64,000 nucleotides of DNA from Salipaludibacillus sp. CUR1 (GCF_021028955.1 NZ_JAIWPE010000096.1:401313-465312); one strand, 5' to 3'. Numbered from the stretch's first letter, positions 17,530 to 26,141 are shown. Numbers and translations: made by a program. Notes: generated by a model not told the origin, from the letters alone.

Positions 17530-17556
17530 AAACCGTCCTCTTCATGAGGACGGTTT
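17530..17556. terminator. Terminator between BH0509-type gene and lrgA
   Basis: AAACCGTCCTC, a 5-nt loop and GAGGACGGTTT, 11 perfect pairs. It ends the transcript of the small gene at 17610-17762. Confidence 0.75.
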
Positions 17557-17609
17557 ATAAAGTCTTCTGTTAACTAATTAAGCAAATGAACGAAGAGAGG
17601 ACTTTTTTG

Positions 17610-17762
17610 TTACATCACTTCTTCATATGCTTCGTGTGTGGTATACGTCCGGGAATATAGATGCTCCAAGTCTTCATCAGTCAGCACCATTAGTTTGTCA
17701 TTGGACATTTCCTTCACCCTTGATAGAAATTTGATCATGTTTTCGCGTTCTTGACGTAGCAT
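17610..17762 (-). CDS. BH0509 family small protein (50 aa)
   Basis: 50 aa starting MLRQERENMIKFL with a C-terminal LTDEDLEHLYSRTY. This matches the short BH0509 family of Bacillaceae proteins, which has no known function. AAAGGAGAGG sits 6 nt before the ATG, strong support for a real gene. It is acidic overall with no membrane segment or Cys. Confidence 0.8.
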   Translation of the reverse strand: MLRQERENMIKFLSRVKEMSNDKLMVLTDEDLEHLYSRTYTTHEAYEEVM

Positions 17763-17882
17763 ATAAATCCTCTCCTTTTTCATGTGTTTTAATACAGTTT
17801 GTATCGGTTAATATGTATTATATAACAGTGGTTTCAAAATGGTCAATGCTTTTTTTGAATTTTTTTAAAATTTTTTCAGAAT

Positions 17883-17931
17883 TTTTTTGTAAATAGCTGG
17901 GGGGTCAGTCCCCCCAGCTATTTACAAAAAA
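17883..17931. repeat. GGGG...CCCC hairpin family, 22-bp perfect stem
   Basis: Arms 17883-17904 and 17910-17931 are perfectly complementary (22 bp) around loop TCAGT; the core is GGGGGG/CCCCCC. It lies immediately beyond the terminator of the radical SAM gene. It is far longer than a normal terminator and flanked by A/T runs on both strands. Confidence 0.85.
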
Positions 17932-17932
17932 T

Positions 17933-17956
17933 CCGTGCCGGAATTTTCCGGCACGG
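17933..17956 (-). terminator. Terminator of radical SAM gene 1
   Basis: CCGTGCCGGAA / TTCCGGCACGG with a 2-nt centre, followed on the minus strand by ATTTTTT. Confidence 0.85.
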
Positions 17957-17966
17957 TTCAGTTTAA

Positions 17967-19091
17967 TTATTGGGCTTTTTTCTTTCTTAATTCTTTGGGT
18001 ACATAAACACAATAGGGTTCACTTTCTAAATAATCGCCTGTCATGGCGTATGCCCTGGATCTGGAACCACCGCAGACATGTTTAAATTCGCATACTCCGC
18101 ACTTGCCTTTATACATATCCGGGTTTCTCAAAGATTTAAAGATATCAGATTCTCTGTATATTTCTGACAGTGGTGTCTCTCTTACGTTTCCCGCTTTAAC
18201 AGGTAAAAGCCCGCTTGGGAACACATCGCCTGTATGGGAAATGAAGACAAATCCATTTCCGTCATTGACTCCCTTTGGAGCTCTCCCTAGCCCGTCAATC
18301 TGGCCAGTAGCTCCCTGCTTTAAAGCATCCCCGTAATGGATATCCGTACCTTTACTTGCACTGATTTTCTCGCGCATTTTATTTTGGATGACTACTCTCC
18401 GGTAATGTTGAGCTGCCGTAGTCTTTATATCAAATGATACCTTTTTTGATAAGTCATACAGCCATTGAAACACCTTTTCATGTTCAACCGGTGAAATCAT
18501 ATCTTTTTCCTGTCCCCGTCCTGTTGGAACAAGAAAAAAAACGCTCCATAACACGCAATCCAGCTCTTGAATAAGCTCAGCCATTTCTTCCAGATGGTCC
18601 ACATTGTATTTTGAAATAACTGTATTAATCTGTACAGGCATCTGCAGTTCGTGAAGATAATTAATTGCATTCATTGTTAAATCAAAAGACCCGCTTGTTC
18701 CTCTAAAATGGTCATGAATTTCAGCACTATGCCCGTCTAAACTGAATGCCCAACGCGATAAACCGACTTCTTTAGCTTTTTCCATCGCTTTTTTTGTTAC
18801 GTTAGGTGTCGCTGAAGGAGTCATAGAGACCCGAACTCCTTTCTCGATGGCATACTTAGCTATATCAAAGACATCTTCGCGCATTAAAGGATCTCCGCCT
18901 GTAAAAACAAGCATTGGATTATTCATTGAGTATATTTCATCAATCAGCTTTTTCCCTTCTTCAAAAGATAATTCCATAGGGTGGCGCCGGTACTGCGCCT
19001 CCGCTCTGCAATGAAGACATTTTAATTCACAAGCCCTAGTTAATTCCCATATAACTATAAACGGATTCTCATTATAATCTCCAGGAAACAT
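17967..19091 (-). CDS. Radical SAM/SPASM protein, copy 1 (TIGR04053-like)
   Basis: 374 aa. The radical SAM cluster motif is CELKCLHC (CxxxCxxC) near residues 17-24, followed by FTGGDPLMR. A C-terminal SPASM-like set (CGVCEFKHVCGGSRSRAYA ... EPYC) should hold an auxiliary Fe-S cluster. It resembles the TIGR04053 group, relatives of NirJ/AhbD heme-maturation enzymes; the substrate is unknown. The start at 19091 has GGGAGGGG upstream. The 5' region carries an Fnr-type palindrome (19155-19170) and an imperfect inverted repeat at 19098-19146. It is strongly similar along its length to the 22874-24040 product. Confidence 0.88.
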   Translation of the reverse strand: MFPGDYNENPFIVIWELTRACELKCLHCRAEAQYRRHPMELSFEEGKKLIDEIYSMNNPMLVFTGGDPLMREDVFDIAKYAIEKGVRVSMTPSATPNVTKKAMEKAKEVGLSRWAFSLDGHSAEIHDHFRGTSGSFDLTMNAINYLHELQMPVQINTVISKYNVDHLEEMAELIQELDCVLWSVFFLVPTGRGQEKDMISPVEHEKVFQWLYDLSKKVSFDIKTTAAQHYRRVVIQNKMREKISASKGTDIHYGDALKQGATGQIDGLGRAPKGVNDGNGFVFISHTGDVFPSGLLPVKAGNVRETPLSEIYRESDIFKSLRNPDMYKGKCGVCEFKHVCGGSRSRAYAMTGDYLESEPYCVYVPKELRKKKAQ

Positions 19092-19154
19092 AATAACCCC
19101 TCCCAGTTAAGTTTAATTCTTACTTAAAGCTTAACTGGATAGGGGTATAACAGA

Positions 19155-19170
19155 TGTGATGGAAATCACT
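19155..19170. promoter_or_regulatory. Fnr-type box upstream of radical SAM gene 1
   Basis: TGTGATGGAAATCACT matches the Bacillus Fnr consensus TGTGA-N6-TCACA with one mismatch, 64 bp upstream of the start. An fnr gene is present at 60471-61193. Confidence 0.6.
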
Positions 19171-19221
19171 TTTTCACGCAGGAATCTAAAATGTTCACAT
19201 ATTTATTAAATGTAAATAATT

Positions 19222-19236
19222 GGGGGGTCTGACCCC
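19222..19236. repeat. GGGG...CCCC hairpin family, short copy
   Basis: GGGGGGTCTGACCCC overlaps the stop of the yitV-like gene. The left flank TGTAAATAATT resembles the left arm of the 17883 copy, but the right arm is absent. Confidence 0.55.
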
Positions 19237-20003
19237 TAAATCATTTTTAATGGCTGCCGGTTCTTCAGCCATGAAATGAAAGATAATATTCCTTCACGGT
19301 TCACATGGTGGCCTGCCTGTCCATCCACAACAAAAGTAAGGTTATCAGCATTTTTATGGCTTGCAGCAAAAGATTTCGCTCCGTCTATTGGAACTACAGT
19401 ATCCTGCGCTCCGTGCCAGAAAAATAAGTCCCGGTTCTGCGCAGCTTCCGGCTGTTTCGACAAATCATAGCTGTTTAATAGTGCTTTTTTTCTGTCTAAC
19501 TCTTCCTTGCTGAATGGAAAAACATCTGATTCTTTTTTGATCCGCTCGATTTGTTCGTGCACAAAATCTTCATAAGCAGGTGTTCCCATAAAAGAAGCTG
19601 CAGTTTTCACCCAGTTATATTGAGTAAGCGCCCCCAACGTAATAATGGCTCCCATTGAAACTCCAGCCATTGCAATATCAGAGCTTTCAACTAGTGACCT
19701 TTTTTTTAATGCAGAAACAATCTCTTCTGTTTCATGAATGCTTTTTATAACAATCTCCCAGAAAGACAAACTTCTCTGGTCGTCAGGTATACCCTTATGG
19801 CGCTCACCATGGTGTTCAGCTTCAGGCATAATAACCCTGTAACCCTCTCCAGCTAATAAATAGGCATAGTGGAGGTTATGCTCTTTCGCACTTGTAAACC
19901 CATGCCAGAAAATAAATAAAGGAAGCGGTTTTTCCATATTATCATTAGTAACCACGTGCAAAGCCGGGATCCCCGCCAGCTCTTCTTTTACAACTGTTAT
20001 CAT
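19236..20003 (-). CDS. yitV: YitV-like alpha/beta hydrolase (putative esterase)
   Basis: 255 aa. The oxyanion region is FWHGFTSAKEHN, the nucleophile elbow is GVSMG, the acid is in FWHGAQDTVVP and the His in GHHVNREG. The HGFTSAKEHNLHYAYLLA block is shared with B. subtilis YitV, a predicted cytoplasmic esterase of unknown substrate. The ATG at 20003 is chosen because GAAGAGGG lies 8 nt upstream; the ATG at 20021 is followed by this site. Confidence 0.88.
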   Translation of the reverse strand: MITVVKEELAGIPALHVVTNDNMEKPLPLFIFWHGFTSAKEHNLHYAYLLAGEGYRVIMPEAEHHGERHKGIPDDQRSLSFWEIVIKSIHETEEIVSALKKRSLVESSDIAMAGVSMGAIITLGALTQYNWVKTAASFMGTPAYEDFVHEQIERIKKESDVFPFSKEELDRKKALLNSYDLSKQPEAAQNRDLFFWHGAQDTVVPIDGAKSFAASHKNADNLTFVVDGQAGHHVNREGILSFISWLKNRQPLKMI

Positions 20004-20235
20004 TGTTATATCCCTCTTCATAAAAAGTTTGTTACCATTTTAACATTCATTAGTTGTAACATAAAATAATTAGCCATTTATGCGAGTTCCAGGCCTTTTT
20101 AAGTTTGGTCAAGAAAAAGATTACCGCAGCATTTAGAAAGTAAACTGTAATTTTTCAAAGCGTTTTTCTGTTCACCACAAGACTACTTTTTAAGCAATGT
20201 CGGATCGCGTCTTTAAGTATAGGCTCTACCCGCAA

Positions 20236-20263
20236 GAAAAAAAGCCCCTGAAAAGGAGCTTTT
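20236..20263 (-). terminator. Terminator of cold-shock gene
   Basis: AAGCTCCT / AGGGGCTT (minus strand, one mismatch) with a TTTTTTT run after it. Confidence 0.75.
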
Positions 20264-20271
20264 ATGTACAA

Positions 20272-20469
20272 TTATTTTTGTACGTTTGTTGCTTGTGGTC
20301 CACGCTGGCCTTGTTCGATGTCAAAAGTAACGGATTGTCCTTCTTCAAGGGATTTAAATCCGTCCCCTTCAATTGCAGAGTAATGTACAAACACATCATC
20401 CTGCCCTTCTACTTCAATAAATCCAAAGCCTTTTTCTGCGTTAAACCATTTTACTGTACCTTGGGTCAT
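20272..20469 (-). CDS. cspB: Cold-shock protein (CspA/CspB family)
   Basis: 65 aa single OB-fold. RNP1 is KGFGFIEV and RNP2 is VFVHYSAI, with aromatic residues for single-stranded nucleic-acid stacking. It acts as an RNA chaperone in the cytoplasm. The length and [10 protein letters not shown] block are those of Bacillus CspB/C/D; which paralogue cannot be decided. AGGAGG lies 7 nt before the ATG. Confidence 0.95.
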   Translation of the reverse strand: MTQGTVKWFNAEKGFGFIEVEGQDDVFVHYSAIEGDGFKSLEEGQSVTFDIEQGQRGPQATNVQK

Positions 20470-20575
20470 GTTATGTTCCTCCTGTTTAATTGTTTCCCCA
20501 TTTAGTATGACAAAAATTCACAGTCTTATACTCATATTATTGAAATTTTTTTCCGGCTTTGCCGCTAATTATTCT

Positions 20576-22081
20576 TCAAAGGCTGTAAAACGGGTTTTCA
20601 TCTGGCTTTATCCATAAGTCCGTTCTTTCAAGTAAATAAGCCATCTGAAATAATTTGTGTTCATTTCCTTTGGCTGCGATAAACTGAACTCCTACAGGAA
20701 GACCCTCCCCAGTTTTATGAACCGGTACACTCATAGCAGGCTGCCCAGTTAAATTAGCCTGCTGGGTAAAAGGTGTCCTCATTAAACTTTCTTCCGCTAA
20801 TTGTTCCGCGGCCCCTGACTTTTTCAACAGTTTACCTGCTTTCAGATTTGAAACCAGTTTAATCAGCAGCTTTTCTGTTGGTTTGACTTGTAACTCGCCA
20901 ATTTTTGCAGGAGGCATGGCTGTAGCAGGGGTGACGTAAAAATCATAGGTTTCATGAAATTCTTCCATGGCCAAGGCAGCGGTATCCCACTCTTTCAGAT
21001 TTAATACAAATTCCTGAGCTGAGGTCGCTTTTCCTAACATGCCAAGAAGCCAAGTCGTCGGCTCCACATCTTTCATGGTGATTTTCCTGGCCAAAGACTG
21101 TTCAAGCTGACTAAGAGTGGCTGCTACTTCACCAAAATACATCGTTAAATAACTTTGGGCAATTTTCTTACCGTCCACAGGGGCGTCTTTTTCTTCTACC
21201 TCAAACCCTGATTTTTCAAGAAAACGAACCGTTTTTAAGACCGCCTCTTTACATTCGTGATCTACCGCTGTACCAATAGGCGATTTGACAGAAAACGCGA
21301 TTTTGGAAGGTTTACAAAGGGGGCCTGCCATCTCTTTCACATAACTCCCTTCATATCCTGGGGCAAGGAAGGCTGCTCCCTTTTCATCTCCGTGAATCAA
21401 GTCAAGAATAAGGGCGCTGTCTCTAACCGACCGGGTTAACACATGTTCAGAAGAGGCTCCCTGCCATAATCTTCCTTGTGACGGACCTACAGGGGTTCTT
21501 CCCCGGGTTGGCTTCAGCCCGAATAACCCGCAATAAGCTGCCGGGATTCTTATCGATCCTCCCCCATCATTAGCGCCTGCTACCGGGACCATTCCTGAGG
21601 CCACTGCCGCACTCGAACCGCCGCTGGAGCCGCCGGGCGTATATTTTATGTTCCAGGGGTTCCTTGCTGGTCCGTAAAATTCAGGTTCAGTCACTCCCAT
21701 AAGTGCAAATTCAGGAACGTTTGTATGCCCCATAGGGACCAATCCGGCCTCTTTTAACCTTGACACAAAATTAGAATCAGTTTCTGCTCGGAAATGCTGG
21801 TTTACACGTGAGCCAGAGGTTATTCTTTCCCCTTTCACATCCTGGGTAATGTCTTTAAGTAACATCGGAACACCGGATAAAGGTGTATTTGTCATCTCCG
21901 GATTATTTATTTGCTTTAGAGCTTTACTGTAAAATTTATGAACGACAGCATTCAGATAAGGGTTCAAAGCTTCAATTCTAATAAGCGCTTCTTTAAACAC
22001 TTCTTCTCCCGTTACTTCCCTCTTTTTAATAAGTTCTGCAAGCCCGGTTGCATCATACTTATGATAATAAAACCCATCCAT
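20576..22081 (-). CDS. Amidase signature family enzyme
   Basis: 501 aa. The Ser-cisSer-Lys triad is visible: Lys in PMLLKDI, the first Ser in [10 protein letters not shown] and the nucleophile in [24 protein letters not shown]. It is a GatA-like fold but lacks gatC or gatB neighbours, so it is probably a stand-alone amidase or 6-aminohexanoate-hydrolase-like enzyme with an unknown substrate. Cytoplasmic; no signal peptide. It is transcribed alone, with GGGGTG upstream. Confidence 0.92.
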   Translation of the reverse strand: MDGFYYHKYDATGLAELIKKREVTGEEVFKEALIRIEALNPYLNAVVHKFYSKALKQINNPEMTNTPLSGVPMLLKDITQDVKGERITSGSRVNQHFRAETDSNFVSRLKEAGLVPMGHTNVPEFALMGVTEPEFYGPARNPWNIKYTPGGSSGGSSAAVASGMVPVAGANDGGGSIRIPAAYCGLFGLKPTRGRTPVGPSQGRLWQGASSEHVLTRSVRDSALILDLIHGDEKGAAFLAPGYEGSYVKEMAGPLCKPSKIAFSVKSPIGTAVDHECKEAVLKTVRFLEKSGFEVEEKDAPVDGKKIAQSYLTMYFGEVAATLSQLEQSLARKITMKDVEPTTWLLGMLGKATSAQEFVLNLKEWDTAALAMEEFHETYDFYVTPATAMPPAKIGELQVKPTEKLLIKLVSNLKAGKLLKKSGAAEQLAEESLMRTPFTQQANLTGQPAMSVPVHKTGEGLPVGVQFIAAKGNEHKLFQMAYLLERTDLWIKPDENPFYSL

Positions 22082-22157
22082 CTTTACACCCCGCTTTAAA
22101 AAGACTGTTATTTATGGTTTATTTCGTGCCAAATTACCTTTTATCCTTCTTTTAACA

Positions 22158-22194
22158 GGAAATAACTGGGGGGTCAGACCCCCCAGTTGTTTCC
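22158..22194. repeat. GGGG...CCCC hairpin family copy
   Basis: Arms 22158-22173 and 22179-22194 pair over 16 bp (one G-U) around loop TCAGA; the core is GGGGGG/CCCCCC. The outer-arm sequence differs from the 17883 copy, yet pairing is kept. Confidence 0.85.
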
Positions 22195-22195
22195 A

Positions 22196-22225
22196 AATAA
22201 AAACTCTTCGCTCAGGCGAAGAGTC
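22196..22225 (-). terminator. Terminator of the 103-aa hypothetical gene
   Basis: ACTCTTCGC, loop CTGA on the minus strand and GCGAAGAGT, followed on that strand by TTTTTATTT. Confidence 0.8.
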
Positions 22226-22240
22226 TGGAACTTTCCAACA

Positions 22241-22552
22241 TTAGTTTTCGGGTTTTAATTTCTCCATTTCTTCAGTCACAACAAAAGCAAGATCATCGTT
22301 GCCAAATAAGGATAATACGCCTAGAAGAGTATCATGCGGGATGTCACCCGCTTCTTCTTTAGGCACAGTCAAATCAATTGCCTGTTTTAAAGCCTGGTTC
22401 TCGCTTTGTCCAGGGTATGCACGCAAATAAATTTCCTCAGGGTCAAGGTTATGATTCACACACCACTGGGCAAACACCAGCACCATCATCTGTTCATCTT
22501 TTTGATAATTTTTTATTATCTGTTCTTCCAGTTCTTTCTTCGTACTACTCAT
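22241..22552 (-). CDS. Conserved-looking hypothetical protein (103 aa)
   Basis: 103 aa, acidic and soluble. The first third is charged and helical (KKELEEQIIKNY), followed by VLVFAQWCVNHNLDPEEIYLRAYP with a single Cys. No recognised domain. The ATG at 22552 has GAGGTG upstream; the longer reading adds only MRGVET. It is a single gene with its own terminator. The 321-bp gap upstream (22553-22873) has only AT-rich promoter-like sequence for the divergent radical SAM gene and nothing else I can identify. Confidence 0.65.
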   Translation of the reverse strand: MSSTKKELEEQIIKNYQKDEQMMVLVFAQWCVNHNLDPEEIYLRAYPGQSENQALKQAIDLTVPKEEAGDIPHDTLLGVLSLFGNDDLAFVVTEEMEKLKPEN

Positions 22553-22873
22553 AGTCTCAACACCTCTCAATTCTGGCTCGGTTCTTATTATAACGGATGC
22601 CTGCTTTCACTCCCAGAAAAAAGTTAATAAAATTTATTCAGTTTCCTGTCTCCCGTTCCAGGCTTATATAATAATTGCCTTACCTTTTGAACTTTTCCTG
22701 CTTATCAACTTACAGGTCCTAAACTCCCCATTCAGTTATCTGTCTCTTTCAATTGCCTATAAAGTGTTGCCACATTGTAACATTTCCTGCCGCCGCTGGA
22801 TTACTGAACATATACAATGAAAATATATCAAATGCTTTGTTCACAAAAATTCAAATAAAGTTTGGTGATACGT

Positions 22874-24040
22874 ATGTATGGAAAAAAACATCCTGCGGGT
22901 CATGGCCATCCCCACGCTAGTAAAATGGCTGAAATGGATTATAATGAAAATCCCTTTATTGTTATCTGGGAAGTGACACGTGCCTGCGAACTTCGCTGTG
23001 TGCATTGCCGCGCCGATGCACAGGTTGAGCCTCATCCTCATGAACTGTCCCGTTCAGAAGGAATTAAGCTAATAGATGATATTTATGATATGAATAATCC
23101 TATGCTTGTTTTTACAGGCGGCGATTGTATGATGAGAGAAGACTTGTTTGAGCTCGCTGATTACGCCGTAAAAAAAGGTATGCGTGTATCAATGACTCCG
23201 AGTGCTACAGATAATGTGACTAAGGAACGAATGAAAAAAGCGAAAGAAGTCGGTTTATCCAGGTGGGGGTTCAGCTTAGACGGTCCTAATCCAGCTATCC
23301 ATGACCAGTTTAGAGGCACATCCGGATCCTTTGATTTAACCCTTGAGAAAATACGTTACCTGAAAGAGCTCGACATGCCGCTTCAAATTAACACCGTCAT
23401 CTCCCGATATAATTATGATTCTTTAGAAGAAATGGCTCAATTAGTCGAAGAACTTGATGTGGTCATGTGGTACATCTTCCTTCTGGTGCCAACAGGCAGA
23501 GGACAAATAGATGATTGCCTCACCCCAGCCGAGCATGAAAAAGTCTTTCGTTGGCTTTATGAGTTAAACAAAACATCAAATTTTGATATTAAAACTACAG
23601 CTGCCCAACACCACCGCCGAGTCGTTATTCAGCAGAAAACTAAAGACAAAATGATTGAAAAAGGTGAAATAAACTATTCGGACTCCATTTCAGATACTGC
23701 TTCTGAAATCGACGGTTTAAAACGCGCCCCAAAAGGAGTTAATGACGGAAACGGATTTATCTTTGTGTCTCATACAGGTGACGTCATGCCAAGCGGCCTT
23801 CTTCCGATAAAAGTTGGCAACGTAAGAGAAAAGCCGCTAAAGGAAATATACCGGGAAGCGCCTGTTTTAAAAGAATTAAGAAATCCGGATCTTTATAAAG
23901 GAAAATGCGGAGTCTGTGAATTCCGGTATGTGTGCGGCGGCTCACGTTCAAGATCTTACTCAGTAACCGGCGATTATCTTGAAAGTGAACCATTCTGTGT
24001 CTACATTCCTGAAGCTTATAGAAAAACCCAAAATGTGTAA
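22874..24040 (+). CDS. Radical SAM/SPASM protein, copy 2 (TIGR04053-like)
   Basis: 388 aa. It is closely similar to the 17967-19091 product from DYNENPFIVIWE onward. The cluster motif is CELRCVHC, followed by FTGGD(C)MMR, where the usual Pro is replaced by Cys. The SPASM segment CGVCEFRYVCGGSRSRSYS ... EPFC is intact. An N-terminal extension (MYGKKHPAGHGHPHASKM) rich in His is absent from copy 1 and could bind metal. No Fnr-type box was found in its 5' region. The start at ATG 22874 is preferred over TTG 22862. The substrate is unknown. Confidence 0.88.
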   Translation: MYGKKHPAGHGHPHASKMAEMDYNENPFIVIWEVTRACELRCVHCRADAQVEPHPHELSRSEGIKLIDDIYDMNNPMLVFTGGDCMMREDLFELADYAVKKGMRVSMTPSATDNVTKERMKKAKEVGLSRWGFSLDGPNPAIHDQFRGTSGSFDLTLEKIRYLKELDMPLQINTVISRYNYDSLEEMAQLVEELDVVMWYIFLLVPTGRGQIDDCLTPAEHEKVFRWLYELNKTSNFDIKTTAAQHHRRVVIQQKTKDKMIEKGEINYSDSISDTASEIDGLKRAPKGVNDGNGFIFVSHTGDVMPSGLLPIKVGNVREKPLKEIYREAPVLKELRNPDLYKGKCGVCEFRYVCGGSRSRSYSVTGDYLESEPFCVYIPEAYRKTQNV

Positions 24041-24047
24041 CACTTAT

Positions 24048-24084
24048 AAAACGCCCGATACTACGTGTATTAAGGCGTTTTTTT
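24048..24084 (+). terminator. Terminator of radical SAM gene 2
   Basis: AAACGCC ... GGCGTTT with additional inner pairing, followed by a T-run. Confidence 0.75.
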
Positions 24085-24219
24085 GTAAGGATAAACTATT
24101 CCTTACAATTTATAGGAGATTATACCAATACCGCGTCACTGGTTTAGCAATTAACAGGTGTGATAAAATAAAGTGGAATAGTGGTCTATGTAACTTTACG
24201 TGTTAGGATGATGCGGAAA

Positions 24220-24942
24220 ATGATAAATAAAAACTCACCAATCCCAATTTACTACCAGCTTGAAGAAAAAATTAAAAATCAAATTGACCAGGGCGACTTA
24301 AAACCAGGAGACATGCTTCCTTCTGAAAGAGAGTATGCCACCACATATGGAATAAGCCGTATGACAGTAAGACAGGCAATTACAAAGTTGGTTAACGACG
24401 GCTATGTCTACCGGAAAAAAGGGACAGGAACCTTCGTATCCGAGAAAAAAATCGAACAGCCGCTCCAGGGGTTAACCAGTTTTACGGAAGATATGAAAGC
24501 GAGAGGAATGACACCGGGCAACCGGCTCGTGCATTTTAAAGTAGTGCCTGCGACTTCGTCTGTCGCCAACTATTTAAAAATTCATGAGAATGATCCAGTG
24601 TATGAGATTCAACGGGTTCGCCTTGCTGACAATGTACCAATGGCCCTTGAAACAAGCTACCTGCCTGAAAAACTGGTTCCAGGTGTCACAAAAGAAATTA
24701 TGCAATCCTCACTTTATGAATATATTGAAGCTGCTCTGGGCAAAAAAATCAAAGAAGCGACACAGATTATTGAATCTTCTACAGCTAATCAGAATGAAGT
24801 TGAGCTTCTTCAAGTAAGGAAATCTTCCCCCATCTTATTAATTGAACGGCATACGTACCTTGAAGACGGAACTCCCATTGAATTTGTAAAGTCAGCCTAC
24901 AGGGCGGACCGTTACCGTTTTATGATTAATATGAAAAGATAG
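24220..24942 (+). CDS. GntR/HutC family regulator, NagR (YvoA)-like
   Basis: 240 aa. The N-terminal winged helix (PIPIYYQLEEKIKNQI, LPSEREYATTYGISRMTVRQAI) is followed by a UTRA effector domain. The LQGLTSFTEDMKARGMTPG linker and domain resemble B. subtilis YvoA/NagR, which senses amino-sugar phosphates. No nag genes lie nearby, so the target and ligand are open. The ATG at 24220 is chosen from homology to YvoA-type starts; upstream in-frame codons (24208, 24211) lie within the AGGATG ribosome site. Confidence 0.88.
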   Translation: MINKNSPIPIYYQLEEKIKNQIDQGDLKPGDMLPSEREYATTYGISRMTVRQAITKLVNDGYVYRKKGTGTFVSEKKIEQPLQGLTSFTEDMKARGMTPGNRLVHFKVVPATSSVANYLKIHENDPVYEIQRVRLADNVPMALETSYLPEKLVPGVTKEIMQSSLYEYIEAALGKKIKEATQIIESSTANQNEVELLQVRKSSPILLIERHTYLEDGTPIEFVKSAYRADRYRFMINMKR

Positions 24943-24946
24943 AATA

Positions 24947-24982
24947 AAAAAAGAGCCATCGGGTTTTACCGCCCGGTGGCCA
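24947..24982. terminator. Shared terminator of gntR and the 83-aa gene
   Basis: GCCATCGGG / CCCGGTGGC stem between convergent genes, with a strong T-run on the minus strand. Confidence 0.75.
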
Positions 24983-24987
24983 GTTAT

Positions 24988-25239
24988 TTATAATCCAGCC
25001 CTGCCGCATATCGATCTGCGGGTTTCGTAGGCTTTTAAACATCCCAGTTCTTCATTAAGCAGTTTCTCCATCTCTGCTAATTCGTCTCTGCTTACAGGAC
25101 TGTCTCTGTCTGACCATTTCACTGTATATATAAAATAATAATCAGGAAAAGATCTGAAGATAACCGGAGAATTAGGATGAGAAGAAAAAACAGCTTTTAT
25201 TTGATATCTCCGGCCATAACTCCAGTCAATCAGCTCCAT
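24988..25239 (-). CDS. Small hypothetical protein (83 aa)
   Basis: 83 aa, soluble, with a middle segment FPDYYFIYTVKWSDRDSPV that looks like beta strands and two C-terminal Cys (LGCLKAYETRRSICGRAG). GGAGG is 8 nt upstream of the ATG. The family is not recognised. It stands alone and is convergent with the gntR gene. Confidence 0.6.
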   Translation of the reverse strand: MELIDWSYGRRYQIKAVFSSHPNSPVIFRSFPDYYFIYTVKWSDRDSPVSRDELAEMEKLLNEELGCLKAYETRRSICGRAGL

Positions 25240-25305
25240 AATTCATCCTCCTTGCAAACATACATTCCCTTCCAATTTTAACCTCCCATTTGTCCTTCGG
25301 CAAGT

Positions 25306-25334
25306 AAAAAGCACTCTTCCGTCAGAAAGAGTGC
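25306..25334 (-). terminator. Terminator of doxX-like gene
   Basis: GCACTCTTT / AAGAGTGC stem followed on the minus strand by TTTTTACTT. Confidence 0.8.
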
Positions 25335-25353
25335 AAGAGTTCTTTAATCCCTT

Positions 25354-25860
25354 CTATGCTGCCGCTTTATCAGGCTCTGTTAACTTCTTTTTAAAAATTA
25401 CGGTACGAATATAAGGAATGACCCAGCGGTCGCCGCCGAATTTACCGGCATTGTAGCCTGCAGCAAGGATAAAGATGGTAAGAAGCACTAACCACGGGTT
25501 TGAAGAGATGGTGCCTGCGAACATAAACGCGAAGTTCATGACGATTCCGAAGAATGCTGCTGCCGTGGTCAAAACACCTAAAATTAAGCCAAGCCCTACG
25601 AGCACTTCACCCCAGGCGACCATGAAACTGAAAACTCCTGCATTAGGCAATGCAAAACTTTCAATAAATGCGTGATACGTCGGGTACTGTTCAATGACGG
25701 CTTCATTGTTAACCACACCTGTTAAATATCCGCTTGCATCAAACGGCTCTCCTGTCACTTTCCCCCAGCCTGCTGTCAGCCACTGCCAGCCAATATAAAC
25801 ACGTAATACTGTTAACACACCCGCTGCAATTTTGTTGTTTCTCAAGAAATCCATAAACAT
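25354..25860 (-). CDS. DoxX family membrane protein
   Basis: 168 aa with four membrane segments. The N-terminal VLRVYIGWQWLTAGWGKVTG and the central WGEVLVGLGLILGVLTTAAAFFGIVMNFAFMF match DoxX proteins such as B. subtilis CatD, which take part in resistance to quinones and thiol stress and may carry electrons. AGGAGG precedes the ATG by 8 nt. A palindrome at 25989-26006 lies about 130 bp upstream. A flavin reductase gene follows further upstream as a separate unit. Confidence 0.88.
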   Translation of the reverse strand: MFMDFLRNNKIAAGVLTVLRVYIGWQWLTAGWGKVTGEPFDASGYLTGVVNNEAVIEQYPTYHAFIESFALPNAGVFSFMVAWGEVLVGLGLILGVLTTAAAFFGIVMNFAFMFAGTISSNPWLVLLTIFILAAGYNAGKFGGDRWVIPYIRTVIFKKKLTEPDKAAA

Positions 25861-25988
25861 GATTCATTCCTCCTCAGGAAATGTTTTATTAAAGAGGTCA
25901 AGTCAACGATCACTTTAAAAAAATAATCAAGGCCTGCTGTTAAGTGAGTGGTAAAAATCAAAACATTACCCGCTCTTTCGGTTCGTTA

Positions 25989-26006
25989 AGTTAGTGACCA
26001 CTAACT
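25989..26006. promoter_or_regulatory. Palindromic operator candidate upstream of doxX-like gene
   Basis: AGTTAGTG-AC-CACTAACT, 8-bp perfect arms with a 2-bp centre. The position and gene type suggest a quinone- or thiol-responsive repressor of the MarR/DUF24 kind, but the sequence is not a recognised box. Confidence 0.5.
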
Positions 26007-26106
26007 CTCTTTCTTTAATTTGATTATATTATATATTAAGGCCCTGCAACTGCCGTATTTGTGACGGAATGTTTGCTATACAATGGCGAAATTGTGACCA
26101 GCGGCA

Positions 26107-26141
26107 CAAAAAAACTATCCCTAAATTTAGGGATAGCTTTT
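26107..26141 (-). terminator. Terminator of FMN reductase gene
   Basis: CTATCCCTAAA / TTTAGGGATAG with A/T runs on both sides, overlapping the end of the reductase gene. Confidence 0.85.

Noticed and set aside
17967-24040. RiPP-type precursor peptide for the radical SAM proteins
   Set aside because: Small ORFs near either copy (BH0509 protein, 103-aa protein) do not look like precursors, and the proteins fit a heme-maturation-like group better.
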